Part shown: positions 1 through 8,759 of the stretch, one piece after another
Layout of the letters: the number at the start of each line of letters is the position of its first letter
Position numbering within the stretch: position 1 is the first letter of the stretch
Origin: an uncultured Acidimicrobiales bacterium
Lineage (GTDB): Bacteria; Actinomycetota; Acidimicrobiia; Acidimicrobiales; SZUA-35
Direction of reading: 5' to 3'
DNA: 63,256 nt
NCBI GenBank assembly: GCA_937930695.1
Contig: CALHCB010000056.1
Location: 1-63,256 of the forward strand
Position numbers and translations under genes: made by a program
Notes under the pieces: generated by a model
What the model saw: only the letters and a program-made list of their open reading frames with translations
Databases searched by the model: none
What the model was told of the DNA's origin: nothing

Positions 1-1
1 A

Positions 2-775
2 GAAAAGATCTTCAGCGTCGCGCTGGTGGGTCGACCGAACGTGGGAAAGTCGACGTTGTTCAACCGCCTCATTGGACAAGACCGATCGATTACCCACGAC
101 ATGCCCGGGACCACTCGTGACACCATCGACACCGTTGTAGACACGATCAGCGGTCCGATTCGCTTCCTCGACACTGCGGGGATGCGCCGCCGCAGCAGGA
201 TCGACGAAGACACCGAGTACTACTCGGTCGTGCGAGCGCTCAAGGCGGTCGACAAGGCAGACGTTGCCTTGCTCGTCATCGATGGAACCGAGGGAATTAC
301 CCAGCAAGACCAACGCCTTGCAGAACGAGTGGATGCCGCAGGCTGTCCGATCCTGCTGTGCCTGAACAAATGGGACTTGCTCACCACCGATCAGAAGTCC
401 GACTTTGATTTTCAGGTCGAGCGGCGACTCGGCTTCCTGCCGGACATTCCCGTTCATCGAGTATCAGCACTGACTGGCCAGCGAGTGGACCGGCTGCTGC
501 CCTCCATGGGGCTCGCCATCGAGGCCTATCAGCAGCGAGTGCCGACGAGAAAAGTCAACGACGTCATTCGCCGAGCGCAACAGGCAACACCTGCTCCCGG
601 TGGCGCTCGTGTGCTCTACGCCACTCAGGGAGCAGCTCAGCCACCGACGTTCACGCTGTTCACGAACCGTGATCTTCCTGATCACTATCTGCGCTATCTG
701 GAACGTCAGCTCCGCGACAACCTGGACCTGGGCCCCACCGCAGTCAAGTTGCGAGTTCGTCGCCGTTCGGAGTAG
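2..775 (+). CDS. der: GTPase Der (EngA), C-terminal part, 5'-truncated by window edge
   Basis: Der is a tandem-GTPase ribosome assembly factor. The frame is open from base 2 (EKIFSVALVG...), so the first G domain lies outside the window. What remains is the second G domain followed by the KH-like domain. Visible motifs are G1 GRPNVGKST, the G2 threonine in PGTTRDTI, G3 DTAG and G4 NKWD, ending in a basic tail (LRVRRRSE). A GTG at base 26 would begin inside the G1 strand and is not a plausible start. The gene ends about 230 bp before the next one. Confidence 0.95.
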   Translation, partial: EKIFSVALVGRPNVGKSTLFNRLIGQDRSITHDMPGTTRDTIDTVVDTISGPIRFLDTAGMRRRSRIDEDTEYYSVVRALKAVDKADVALLVIDGTEGITQQDQRLAERVDAAGCPILLCLNKWDLLTTDQKSDFDFQVERRLGFLPDIPVHRVSALTGQRVDRLLPSMGLAIEAYQQRVPTRKVNDVIRRAQQATPAPGGARVLYATQGAAQPPTFTLFTNRDLPDHYLRYLERQLRDNLDLGPTAVKLRVRRRSE

Positions 776-809
776 CACGACCAGGCCCCAGACCGAGACA
801 CGTCGTCGT

Positions 810-832
810 TTTTGGGGACATGCTGCCCAAAA
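810..832. other. weak inverted repeat after der
   Basis: TTTTGGG (810-816) and CCCAAAA (826-832) form a 7-bp stem with a 9-nt loop in the gap between der and the next gene. There is no GC-rich stem followed by a T-run, so a terminator role is only possible. The remaining gap (776-993) shows no coding signal. Confidence 0.25.
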
Positions 833-993
833 CGGGACGACAGAATCGGGCAATTTGGCGACCCGAAAGCAGCTTCCTGGCGCAGTAGATCGGTCTCTGT
901 CTCCGCTGATTGAGCGGGTTGGGCGAGTTGTCACATGCTCGTCGCTGAGTGTCGGCTCAGTGAACTTCTCCGGCTCGATGACCGGTATCGGGG

Positions 994-999
994 TACTAT
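994..999 (+). promoter_or_regulatory. -10 element TACTAT, probable leaderless start
   Basis: TACTAT lies 7 nt before the ATG at 1007, with no Shine-Dalgarno between. Transcription would start at or next to the start codon. No convincing -35 hexamer is present. Confidence 0.45.
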
Positions 1000-1006
1000 C
1001 TCCTTC

Positions 1007-2086
1007 ATGGAACGGCTCGTGCCCGCGCTAGCGGCCGTCATCTGCGTCGGCGCAGCTGTTGTGTGGATTCAGTCCACCGTTGCCCGTCGCAAGGTGGCAA
1101 CACGGCTGTCAGCCGAACAAATTGATCCCGATTTGTGGCGACTGGCGGACGCCGAAGCTCGTCGCGACCTCCAGGCCAGCATCACGGCCATCGTTTCGGT
1201 CGCCGTGCTGACCATCGTTTTTCTTGCAGATGTTCCGAACTCGGTTGCGCTCGCATCGGGCCTTCTTGCTGTTCCGAGCCTGGTCACGCTGCTCCGTCGC
1301 CGCGAGCTGGCCGAGGTCGAACGGATTGCGGCCAGCCGATCCGAGATCGAGAAGCGAGCCCGAGAGGTATTGAGCCAGGAAGAGTTGGCACCACTCCAGT
1401 GGGCCAACCGGCTTGCCCCGTCGACGTTGCCCGATCTGCCGGGATTCGAAATCGGTCAGGCCTATCAAGCAGGTAGTGGCGCCATGGCTGGCGACTTTTA
1501 CGACGTGTTCCAGGTCGATGGTGATCGAGTCGCTGCGGTGATTGGCGACGTCACTGGGCACGGCATCGAACCCTCGATCACTGCGCTCCAAGCGAAATAT
1601 CTTCTCCGAGCCTTTCTTCTTCAGTTTCGAGATCCCGGCCAGGCGCTCGAGCAGCTCAACATGCAGATGTCAGAGATTGAGCGGGGCGACGAGTTCATCT
1701 CCCTTTGTGTCTTGGTCTTCGACACCGATGCCGAAACGTTGCGCTACGCCTCCGCTGGACACCCGGCTGCCTTTGTTTGGCATGGTCGTGAAGTCCGGCC
1801 GCTCGGAGCAACCGGCCCCCTGTTGATGCTGGATCCTCGAGGGTCCTACCACTCACGTGAGCTGGCATGGGACCCGGACGACGTGGCAGTTCTCTACACC
1901 GATGGTCTGGCTGAGGCCCGCAACGGTGATGCGCTTTTCGGTGAAGACGGTGTGGCCAGCATGATTCGACGTGACCCAACGGCCTCCCCAGACGTGCTGA
2001 CCAAGGTGCTCGTCGAGGCAGCTCGAGACTTTGCGGGTGGGCCGATCGATGACGACGTGGCGGTGCTCGTCCTCCGACGGGTTTGA
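1007..2086 (+). CDS. membrane-anchored SpoIIE/RsbU-type serine phosphatase
   Basis: PP2C-like phosphatase of the SpoIIE/RsbU class, which dephosphorylates anti-anti-sigma factors or similar partners. The 359-aa protein has an N-terminal membrane helix (about 4-21), two further hydrophobic stretches near 60-95, a short helical linker, then the phosphatase domain (about 145-355). Metal-binding acidic motifs are visible: GDFYDVF, IGDVTGHG and a terminal DDDVAVLVLR. I chose ATG 1007 because it begins just before the membrane helix and follows a -10 element. An in-frame ATG at 935 would add 24 unlikely residues. A histidine kinase and an RsbW-like ATPase lie downstream and may act in the same switch. 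Confidence 0.85.
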   Translation: MERLVPALAAVICVGAAVVWIQSTVARRKVATRLSAEQIDPDLWRLADAEARRDLQASITAIVSVAVLTIVFLADVPNSVALASGLLAVPSLVTLLRRRELAEVERIAASRSEIEKRAREVLSQEELAPLQWANRLAPSTLPDLPGFEIGQAYQAGSGAMAGDFYDVFQVDGDRVAAVIGDVTGHGIEPSITALQAKYLLRAFLLQFRDPGQALEQLNMQMSEIERGDEFISLCVLVFDTDAETLRYASAGHPAAFVWHGREVRPLGATGPLLMLDPRGSYHSRELAWDPDDVAVLYTDGLAEARNGDALFGEDGVASMIRRDPTASPDVLTKVLVEAARDFAGGPIDDDVAVLVLRRV

Positions 2087-2158
2087 ACCTGACCGAGACG
2101 TGGTTGGCTTGGGATGAGACGGATTCTGGCTGTTGAGAACATTTGCGACGCGATTCCC

Positions 2159-2164
2159 TAACCT
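2159..2164 (+). promoter_or_regulatory. -10 element TAACCT, leaderless start
   Basis: TAACCT is followed by 6 nt (gacccg) and then the GTG start codon at 2171. The same spacing occurs before many genes in this window. Confidence 0.55.
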
Positions 2165-2170
2165 GACCCG

Positions 2171-2395
2171 GTGCCTTGGTGCGATCCGTGCGACAAGTAT
2201 CTGACCCCAAACGGGCTCACCGAGGATGGTTCGTGCCCCACGTGCGAGACGAAGGCAGACGTCGCCGACATGAAGGCGGCAGCAACAACGCCGACAAAAG
2301 CGCCGTGGCACTTCTGGCTTATGGTTATCGCACTTGTCGCCTATTTGGGCTGGCGTCTCATCGAAGCAGCTCTGTGGCTGGTTGATCAGTTGTGA
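2171..2395 (+). CDS. small zinc-ribbon membrane protein
   Basis: A 74-aa protein of unknown function. Residues 4-27 carry two CxxC knuckles (CDPC and CPTC) typical of a zinc ribbon. One membrane helix follows at about 46-70. It starts at GTG right after a -10 element, and its TGA overlaps the GTG of the next gene (GTGA, 2392-2395), so the two are probably translationally coupled. It may help the adjacent kinase at the membrane (inference from the overlap only). Confidence 0.7.
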   Translation: MPWCDPCDKYLTPNGLTEDGSCPTCETKADVADMKAAATTPTKAPWHFWLMVIALVAYLGWRLIEAALWLVDQL

Positions 2396-4695
2396 CAGAA
2401 CGGCTCTTCCCCGACTGGGACACACAACAGTCACCCACGCTCGCCGAGCTGTACGACGACATGCCGTCGAAGATGGTCGAGCGCCCCTTCGGGCGTAGTC
2501 GTTCGGGCGAACCGTTGGATGAGGCCGTGGGTGTCGCCATGGTCCCGTTCATCAAACAGACGCTGAAGCTCGTCGCAACCCAGCGAGCGGAGGCCGAGGG
2601 TTCACCACTCGACGGCGAACGGTTCGAGGAGCACCGAGCGGCGGCGCTCGACGATTTGATTGAACTGCTCAACGCCTGCATCTCCGAACCGGATTACCAC
2701 ATCGACGCCCAGCGGCTCATGAGTCGCCGCAGCACGTACTCACTCGAGTTTGATGAGTATCTGTCCAAGTGCTGTTTCGAGCTCGCTGACCGAAACCCCG
2801 AGCTTCATGTGTTGGTGGCTGATGCAACGTTCTCCCCAACGGTCGCTGGTCTGGCCCGATCGGTGAGCCTGCGCGAGGCCTACCCGTTGCTGTGCCGCAC
2901 GTCTCGGTTCACCCATACCGAGGAGATGTACGCCGAGCTCGACGGACCGACGAGTGCGCTTGTCCGCTGGTCGGCTCGCAACGTGGCAGACCGGTTCGAC
3001 GAACCTCTGTGGCGGGCCTATACGCGGAGCACCTGCTTCTTTCTCTCTTCGTCGTTGGCCTCTCTTCCCCGGGAACATTCGGGTCTCGAACGTGCTCGTT
3101 TCACCGAACTGGAGTGTCAGCTCGACGGCGCGGAGTACTGCGTCTGGCACTACGAGTGGGACCAGACTCGTTGGCGGGGCACGCCTGCGTTGTGGGCGGG
3201 GATCGTCATGTCACTCCTGCTGTCAGCCTGGGTCCTCAGCGGTCTCGCGGGGACAAGCGTTCTCCGTTGGCTGGTACTCGTACCAGCACTGGTCGGTCTC
3301 ATTCTTGAGCAGCGAACAGTGTTCGGGCGTGAGCGCAAGGAACGCGACGCCACATTGAGCGAGCAGCGAGAGCTCGCTGACTCAGCCCTGGATCGAAGTG
3401 TGGCAACAAATCGCAGTCTCCAAACCGCGGCGAGCGATCTACAACACCAGGTCCGCCAAATCGAACACCTCAATCGAGTCGGCACAGAGCTCAGCCAAGT
3501 CCAGAGTGCCGACGTGATCTCCCAGATCGCCGTCGACGCACCGACCGTGCGCCTCGGATTCGACCACGCTTCCCTGTACGTCTTGTCCGATGTGGGAGAA
3601 CTCGAGCTGCTTTCCCAGGCGAGTCCGCCGGTGGGCACAGATCCAATCGAGCCTGAGAAACGCGATGAGCTGCTGAAGTTGATGGCAGGTGCCGAGACCG
3701 CGGTCGTTCGCTCCGAGGAAGGCGAGTGGCTCGGTGCTCCTTTGGTCTCCGATGACCAGACGCTGGGGATTCTCGTCGTAGACAATGCGACGTCGGGGCG
3801 CGTCCTTGGTCCAGAAGATGTCAGCCTTTTGACAACGTTCTCGACCCAACTGGCAACGGCCTTCGCCCGAACGCAGCTCTATGAAACGCTCGAAGACCGT
3901 GTTCGTCAACGCACGGTGCAGCTCGAAGAGGCACGCCAAGTAGCCGAGGAAGTATCGATCGCGAAGTCGTCCTTCCTGGCGAACGTCTCCCACGAATTGC
4001 GAACACCACTGACCTCGATTCTTGGGTTCGCTCAGCTCGTGGCCAAGCGAGTCGATGATCGAGTAGCCCCGGCCGTCGATCCCAACGACGCACGCGCCGT
4101 GAAAGCGATTGACACCATCCGTTCCAACCTCCAAATCGTGGATCTCGAAGGCCGTCGCCTCACCATGATGATCAACGATGTTCTCGACCTGGAAAAGATC
4201 GAGTCCGGCGAGATGACCTGGAATCTGGATCCGATCCGACTCACTTCAGTGGTCGAGCAAGCCCTTGCATCTGTTGAGTCGCTCGCAATGGAGACGGATG
4301 CGCTCGTCACCTCGGAGGTCCAAGCCGATCTGCCCCAAATCACGGGTGACCATGACCGGCTCGTTCAGGTGATGATCAACTTGGTCTCAAATGCGCTCAA
4401 GTTTGCTGCTGGTGGTGAGGTGACGATCACGGTGCGCCAGCATCACGACGGAGCGCTTGGGTCAACGATCGAGACCTGTGTGAGCGACAACGGCCCTGGC
4501 ATTGCCCCAGACGAACTCGAGGCGGTGTTCGACAAGTTTCGACAGGCCGGAGACATGCTCACCGAGAAGCCGAGCGGTACCGGTCTCGGTCTCCCGATCT
4601 GTCGAGAGATCGTCGAGTATCACGGTGGTCGAATCTGGGCCGAGAGTTCCCCTGGATTAGGGACTTCTTTTTTCTTCCTGTTGCCGATGAACTAA
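2392..4695 (+). CDS. membrane sensor histidine kinase with GAF domain
   Basis: A 767-aa kinase. The first ~260 residues form an unassigned sensory region; the stretch ending LDGAEYCVWHYEW loosely resembles the end of V4R-like domains (uncertain). Two membrane helices follow (about 263-307), then a coiled coil, a GAF-like domain (about 365-500), HisKA with phospho-acceptor His534 in NVSHELRTP, and HATPase_c with N box (NLVSNALKFA), G1 (DNGPGIAP) and G2 (GTGLGLPI). No receiver domain is attached and no response regulator gene is adjacent. It starts at GTG inside the overlap with the small membrane gene. The RsbW-like ATPase downstream may be a partner. Confidence 0.88.
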   Translation: MTERLFPDWDTQQSPTLAELYDDMPSKMVERPFGRSRSGEPLDEAVGVAMVPFIKQTLKLVATQRAEAEGSPLDGERFEEHRAAALDDLIELLNACISEPDYHIDAQRLMSRRSTYSLEFDEYLSKCCFELADRNPELHVLVADATFSPTVAGLARSVSLREAYPLLCRTSRFTHTEEMYAELDGPTSALVRWSARNVADRFDEPLWRAYTRSTCFFLSSSLASLPREHSGLERARFTELECQLDGAEYCVWHYEWDQTRWRGTPALWAGIVMSLLLSAWVLSGLAGTSVLRWLVLVPALVGLILEQRTVFGRERKERDATLSEQRELADSALDRSVATNRSLQTAASDLQHQVRQIEHLNRVGTELSQVQSADVISQIAVDAPTVRLGFDHASLYVLSDVGELELLSQASPPVGTDPIEPEKRDELLKLMAGAETAVVRSEEGEWLGAPLVSDDQTLGILVVDNATSGRVLGPEDVSLLTTFSTQLATAFARTQLYETLEDRVRQRTVQLEEARQVAEEVSIAKSSFLANVSHELRTPLTSILGFAQLVAKRVDDRVAPAVDPNDARAVKAIDTIRSNLQIVDLEGRRLTMMINDVLDLEKIESGEMTWNLDPIRLTSVVEQALASVESLAMETDALVTSEVQADLPQITGDHDRLVQVMINLVSNALKFAAGGEVTITVRQHHDGALGSTIETCVSDNGPGIAPDELEAVFDKFRQAGDMLTEKPSGTGLGLPICREIVEYHGGRIWAESSPGLGTSFFFLLPMN

Positions 4696-4818
4696 ACATC
4701 AGTCCTGATCGACGAATGAGTGCAACTCCTCATCATCGATTCGCGACGAATCGCGTTCGCAGAACGTCACTACAGCGAACGAACGGCGGACGAGAGTCCA
4801 AGACAGGCAGCTCCAGAA

Positions 4819-5247
4819 ATGAACCCCGAGCATTCTCAACCCGAATCAACGGAGACAGACGCTGACACGAGCGTGTCTCTCGAGGCATCTTTTGCTTCGC
4901 TGTCAGTTGGTCGATCATGGCTCCAGGGATGGGCCGATGATGTTGGGATTGGATTCGGGCAGCGGCGTGACGAAATGCAAATGGTGCTCATGGAGTTGTT
5001 GACCAACGCGATCGAAGCATCCGCATCGAGCGCTCCGGTGGTCTGCGAGCTCATGTCTGATGACAAGAATCTCGGGCTCCGTGTCATGAATGCGAATCCC
5101 TCGGGCAATCCCGTGGAGATCCGAAAGATGCCAGAGCCGTATGCGCTGCGAGGCCGCGGTCTTGCCTTGGCACAAGAAATGTCGGACCATCTCGAGATCT
5201 CGGCAGTGGGCTCCCAGGTCGACATCTCCGCCTACTTCAACCGCTAG
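4819..5247 (+). CDS. RsbW-like anti-sigma serine kinase/ATPase
   Basis: A 142-aa single-domain HATPase_c protein of the anti-sigma (RsbW/SpoIIAB) type. ELLTNAIEAS gives the N box and LRGRGLALAQEM the G2-like glycine motif; the C-terminus is the final strand (VDISAYFNR). The G1 DxGxG motif is poorly preserved (NANPSGNP), so ATP binding may be weak. The ATG at 4819 gives the usual family length; a GTG at 4720 in the same frame would add 33 residues unlike the family. With the SpoIIE phosphatase and kinase upstream it suggests a partner-switching unit, but no STAS anti-anti-sigma gene is nearby. Confidence 0.7.
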   Translation: MNPEHSQPESTETDADTSVSLEASFASLSVGRSWLQGWADDVGIGFGQRRDEMQMVLMELLTNAIEASASSAPVVCELMSDDKNLGLRVMNANPSGNPVEIRKMPEPYALRGRGLALAQEMSDHLEISAVGSQVDISAYFNR

Positions 5248-5305
5248 CTCGCCGCCACTGCTTCTGTTTGCGAGCGAATCTGCGGGCACGACCCGCAAAC
5301 GACAA

Positions 5306-5332
5306 AGGCCTCCGACATGATGTCGAAGGCCT
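5306..5332. terminator. bidirectional hairpin between RsbW-like gene and tRNA-Pro
   Basis: AGGCCTCCGACAT and ATGTCGAAGGCCT form a 12-13 bp stem with one C-A mismatch. It lies downstream of the plus-strand ATPase gene and of the minus-strand tRNA. Only short T-rich sequence follows on each side (CTCTGTTTGATT plus; TTTGTCGTTT minus). Confidence 0.6.
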
Positions 5333-5362
5333 CTGTTTGATTGCTTGTCCTGGTGTTTACTG

Positions 5363-5436
5363 TCGGGCTGGCGAGATTTGAACTCACGACCCCCTGACCC
5401 CCAGTCAGGTGCGCTACCAGGCTGCGCCACAGCCCG
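5363..5436 (-). tRNA. tRNA-Pro (anticodon GGG)
   Basis: The reverse complement folds as a cloverleaf: 7-bp acceptor stem (CGGGCTG with CAGCCCG), D arm with AGCCTGGTAGC, anticodon stem CCTGA/TCAGG around the loop CTGGGGG (anticodon GGG), and T arm with GTTCAAATC. The discriminator base is A. The 3' CCA is not encoded (ACAG follows), so it must be added after transcription. A hairpin follows 30 bp downstream. Confidence 0.95.
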
Positions 5437-5498
5437 TCCCGCAACAGGACCGAAGCCCTGTCTTGCGACCGCTGCATCGTAGCGCCGCGAAGGCGCGG

Positions 5499-5504
5499 TA
5501 GCGT
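5499..5504 (+). promoter_or_regulatory. -10 element TAGCGT before SRAP gene
   Basis: TAGCGT lies 8 nt before ATG 5513 without a Shine-Dalgarno, consistent with a leaderless or near-leaderless transcript. Confidence 0.4.
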
Positions 5505-5512
5505 CGCGAAAT

Positions 5513-6280
5513 ATGTGTGGACGTTTCGTCTCCGCTTCGCCGCCCGATGAGATTGCCAATTACTTCGGGACCGAATCGGCTGAACAACAACTCGAAGAGA
5601 GTTACAACGTGGCGCCGACGAACGAGGTCTACATCGTTCGAGCACACGAACAACACCGCCACCTGACGGCGGCAACGTGGGGTCTTGTCCCGTTCTGGGC
5701 CAAGGACGCGAAGATCGGGTCGAGGATGATCAACGCTCGATCTGAAACCGCGCCGTCCAAACCAGCCTTTCGCCGAGCCTTCTCCAAGCGCCGCTGCTTG
5801 ATCCCCGCAGACGGGTTCTACGAATGGGCAGCCCCGACTGACGATGTGGTGGAACAGACCAAGGCCGCGTTCAAGGCCGCGGGCACCAAGTACGTCAAAC
5901 CCAAGAAGCAGCCGTTCTACATTTACCGGACTGATGGTGAGCCGCTTGTGTTTGCCGGACTCTGGGAGCGTTGGTATCAAAAAGATGCCGATGGCAACGA
6001 CATTCCCGATGCCGAACCGCTTGAGTCCTGCACGATCCTGACGTGTGCAGCCAACGACACGATGGCGCCCGTGCACGATCGGATGCCGGTGATGGTTCCG
6101 CCTTCGGCCTGGGACAATTGGCTGGATCCTGATGCGGATACCGAGCACATGAAGTCGTTGCTGGTTCCGGCTCCAGATTCGCTACTGACCATGCATGCAA
6201 TCACCACAATGGTGAACAGCGTTCGCAACAAGGGATCTGAACTAGTTGCGCCAGGCGTGGTCGAGCAGGTCACTCCGTGA
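5513..6280 (+). CDS. SRAP (HMCES/YedK) abasic-site DNA-protein crosslink protein
   Basis: A 255-aa member of the SOS-response-associated peptidase family. These proteins use Cys2, exposed after removal of the initiator Met, to form a protective crosslink with abasic sites in single-stranded DNA. MCGRF begins the protein, and the family motifs NVAPTN, MINARSET, PADGFYEW and MHAITTMVN (with the conserved His) are intact. Length is slightly above the usual ~220 aa because of an insert near 105-125 (FKAAGTKYVKPKK). The stop overlaps the next GTG (GTGA, 6277-6280). Confidence 0.93.
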   Translation: MCGRFVSASPPDEIANYFGTESAEQQLEESYNVAPTNEVYIVRAHEQHRHLTAATWGLVPFWAKDAKIGSRMINARSETAPSKPAFRRAFSKRRCLIPADGFYEWAAPTDDVVEQTKAAFKAAGTKYVKPKKQPFYIYRTDGEPLVFAGLWERWYQKDADGNDIPDAEPLESCTILTCAANDTMAPVHDRMPVMVPPSAWDNWLDPDADTEHMKSLLVPAPDSLLTMHAITTMVNSVRNKGSELVAPGVVEQVTP

Positions 6281-7758
6281 GTGAGCTCCCCATTCAGCGT
6301 CGAATGAGCCGGCGGCTCGTTCGATTCCAAGCTCGCCTCGAAGCAAGCCTTGGAGACCGCTGGATTCCGCTGATCGTGTCGGTAAGTCTCATTGGAGTAC
6401 TGGTGTTCACCGGTCTGGCTCGGGTGAACAGTCTCGAGAGCGGGCGGGATCTTGGTGGGTACAGCCAAGCTGTCTGGCTGCTCGCCGAAGGAAAGATCCC
6501 CGAAGCATCGTTGTTCGGCGACGGTGTCCACGTGCTCGAGCTGCATTGGTCGTTCATCCTCTACCCACTTGCTGGTCTGGCCACGATCTTTCCAACGGCA
6601 GAGATGCTGATCGTGACCCAGGCGGTCGCACTGGGGATGACGGTCTTTACGCTTTGGCGGCTTGCTCGTCGAATCGCAAACCTTCGCGTCGGCGCCGCCA
6701 CCGCGTTGGTGATGGCTTTTGCCCTGCACCCTGCCACCCATCGACTTGCGGTGAACGACTTCCACCCCGAGACCATGGCGGTGCCCTGTCTGGTCGGTCT
6801 CGCCTACTTCGGAGCAGCCAAGCGGTGGGTTCCTTACTGGATCTGTGTGGTGCTGATTCTCGCCTGCCGAGCTGATCTTGGGCTCGCGGTCGCTCTGTGG
6901 GGATTCGTGTTGCTCGGCGATGGCGAGCGGCGTGGCGGCCTCTGGACGCTCGGTGTTGGCTCTGTGTGGGCGCTCGGTCTTCTCCTGGTCGTGCAGCCTC
7001 TCTTTGGAGAAGCCTCGGTCTTCGGCGGGCAGTACGGCGCCTACGGCGACTCCTTGGGTGAGGTGCTCGTGAATGCGGTGACCGATCCGCTCACGTTGTT
7101 GCGCGATCTCACCTCAGCGGAGAACGTCGCGCTCCTTGTTGGGCTCTTAGCGCCCGTGATCTTCTTGCCGTTGCTCTCGTTGCGTCACCTTCTGCCGGCG
7201 GTTCCGTTGGGAGCCATCTACTTGATCACCGACGTCGACGATTCTGGGGCGTTCGCGGAGCGCAGCGCATTGTTGCTCGCCTTTGTCTTGATCGCCGCAG
7301 TCTTCGCAGTGAGCCGGTTGGGTGACATGGGCGTGGATCGTGTGTTCGTTGATGTTCGGTTGCTCACAACGATCGTGGCGGCTGCGGGACTTGTGTTCAT
7401 CAGTGCGTCGCCGATCTCGCCGTATGAGCGTCCCTGGACCTGGGGGGATCAGGACCCAACCGACCTCGCTGTACTGGCCGCGACCGAGCAGCTGCCGCCT
7501 GATATTGCGATTCGGGCCTCCTCCTCGGCCTTGACGCCGTTGTCTGGACGATTCTGGCTGTATGCCCTCGATGATTCGCGCCGACCAGACGCGGCCTTTG
7601 ATCTGGCCAATACCAGAGCGCTTCTCGTCGTCGACCGCGATTTGCCAGCCGTGACGGCTGAAGAGCGACAGGCCTTCATCGATGTGGCGACCAACGCAGG
7701 ATTCGAGGTGCGGATTGATGACCGCGAGAACGGCGTGACGCTCTACTTCCGACCATGA
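6277..7758 (+). CDS. DUF2079 polytopic membrane protein
   Basis: A 493-aa membrane protein with about ten hydrophobic helices between residues 28 and 375 and a soluble C-terminal domain of about 110 residues. The early GRDLGGYSQAVWLLAEGK and ELHWSFILYPLAGLA stretches and the NDFHPETMAVP motif match DUF2079, a GT-C-like family of unknown activity. It overlaps the SRAP gene (GTGA) and the phosphatidyltransferase gene (ATGA), so it is part of one transcription unit. A lipid-linked sugar transferase role would fit but is not shown. Confidence 0.75.
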   Translation: MSELPIQRRMSRRLVRFQARLEASLGDRWIPLIVSVSLIGVLVFTGLARVNSLESGRDLGGYSQAVWLLAEGKIPEASLFGDGVHVLELHWSFILYPLAGLATIFPTAEMLIVTQAVALGMTVFTLWRLARRIANLRVGAATALVMAFALHPATHRLAVNDFHPETMAVPCLVGLAYFGAAKRWVPYWICVVLILACRADLGLAVALWGFVLLGDGERRGGLWTLGVGSVWALGLLLVVQPLFGEASVFGGQYGAYGDSLGEVLVNAVTDPLTLLRDLTSAENVALLVGLLAPVIFLPLLSLRHLLPAVPLGAIYLITDVDDSGAFAERSALLLAFVLIAAVFAVSRLGDMGVDRVFVDVRLLTTIVAAAGLVFISASPISPYERPWTWGDQDPTDLAVLAATEQLPPDIAIRASSSALTPLSGRFWLYALDDSRRPDAAFDLANTRALLVVDRDLPAVTAEERQAFIDVATNAGFEVRIDDRENGVTLYFRP

Positions 7759-8375
7759 CCGATCCAGCCGCCACAACAACTGAGCCGTTGTTCAGCCGCG
7801 CCAACCTCATGACCTGGCCGAACCTGATCACGCTGGTTCGCTTGCTCTGCATCCCGGTCTTCGTATGGCTGTTGTTCGGGCCCGAGCGGCGAGCCTCAGC
7901 TGCTTGGCTTCTCGCCGCACTCGGTTCGACCGATTGGGTTGACGGATGGGTCGCTCGCCGATTCGATCAAACGAGTGAGTTCGGTCGGCTCTTCGACCCG
8001 GCAGTTGACCGGCTGATGTTTGTGGTCGCGATACCGGCAATCGTCATCGATGGCTCGATGGAGCTGTGGCTGGCGGTACTCATTTTGGCCCGTGAGGTTG
8101 CTCTGGCGATCATCGCCATCGGCCTGCAAGCCAAAGGCATCGAGGCGATGACCGTCACGTGGGAAGGCAAGACCGGAGCGTTCTTGCTCATGTTCGCGAT
8201 CCCCATGTTCTTGGGAGCGGCATCAACCCTGTCCTACGCCGACATTCTTGGCTGGTTGGCCTGGGTTTTCGCGGTCCCCGGCATCGCATACAGCTGGTAC
8301 TCGCTGATTTTTCAGTACGTCCCCGAGGCTCGTGTCCGTCAACGTCAGTCGCTTCATGTAGGTTCTGAACAATGA
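7755..8375 (+). CDS. pgsA: CDP-alcohol phosphatidyltransferase (PgsA-like)
   Basis: A 206-aa integral membrane enzyme that transfers a phosphatidyl group from CDP-diacylglycerol to an alcohol, most likely glycerol-3-phosphate. The signature D-x2-DG-x2-AR-x8-G-x3-D-x3-D is complete in DWVDGWVARRFD followed by GRLFDPAVDR, at about 58-85. Five to six hydrophobic helices are visible. It sits next to gcvH and garA as pgsA2 does in mycobacteria. Both ends overlap neighbours by ATGA. Confidence 0.85.
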   Translation: MTDPAATTTEPLFSRANLMTWPNLITLVRLLCIPVFVWLLFGPERRASAAWLLAALGSTDWVDGWVARRFDQTSEFGRLFDPAVDRLMFVVAIPAIVIDGSMELWLAVLILAREVALAIIAIGLQAKGIEAMTVTWEGKTGAFLLMFAIPMFLGAASTLSYADILGWLAWVFAVPGIAYSWYSLIFQYVPEARVRQRQSLHVGSEQ

Positions 8376-8755
8376 ACACTCCCGATGACCTCCGATATTC
8401 ATCAGATCACGAGTGGATCCGGGCCGAGGCAGATGGCCGCGTCAGGATCGGGATCACCGACTACGCCCAGGACGCATTGGGCGACGTGGTCTTCGTCGAA
8501 CTCCCTGAGGTTGGTGCCACAGTCGAGACTGGTGGTGCCATGGGCGAGGTCGAGTCGACCAAGTCAGTCTCCGACGTGTACGCCCCGGTGAACGGCACGG
8601 TTGTCGAGGTCAACAACGATCTCGACGATGCCCCCGAGAAGCTCAACGAAGATCCGTACGGCGACGGATGGATCTGCATCGTCGAACTCGCCGACCCTGC
8701 GGCGCTCGCAGAACTGATGGATGCGGCGGCGTATCGAGTCCTGACGGAGAGCTGA
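8372..8755 (+). CDS. gcvH: glycine cleavage system H protein
   Basis: A 127-aa lipoyl carrier of the glycine cleavage complex, shuttling the aminomethyl group between the P, T and L proteins. The lipoylated lysine is Lys64 in GEVESTKSVSDVYAP. Length and fold motifs (HEWIR, GITDYAQDALGD, NDDLDDAPEKLNEDPYGDGW) are typical. No gcvP or gcvT is nearby. As in mycobacteria it is followed directly by an FHA regulator, linking glycine and central nitrogen metabolism. Confidence 0.96.
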   Translation: MNTPDDLRYSSDHEWIRAEADGRVRIGITDYAQDALGDVVFVELPEVGATVETGGAMGEVESTKSVSDVYAPVNGTVVEVNNDLDDAPEKLNEDPYGDGWICIVELADPAALAELMDAAAYRVLTES

Positions 8756-8759
8756 GTTC

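Noticed and set aside
2740-4134. Long open frames antisense to the histidine kinase
   Set aside because: They are mirror frames of a GC-rich coding gene with no start signals or domain motifs; similar frames oppose most genes here.
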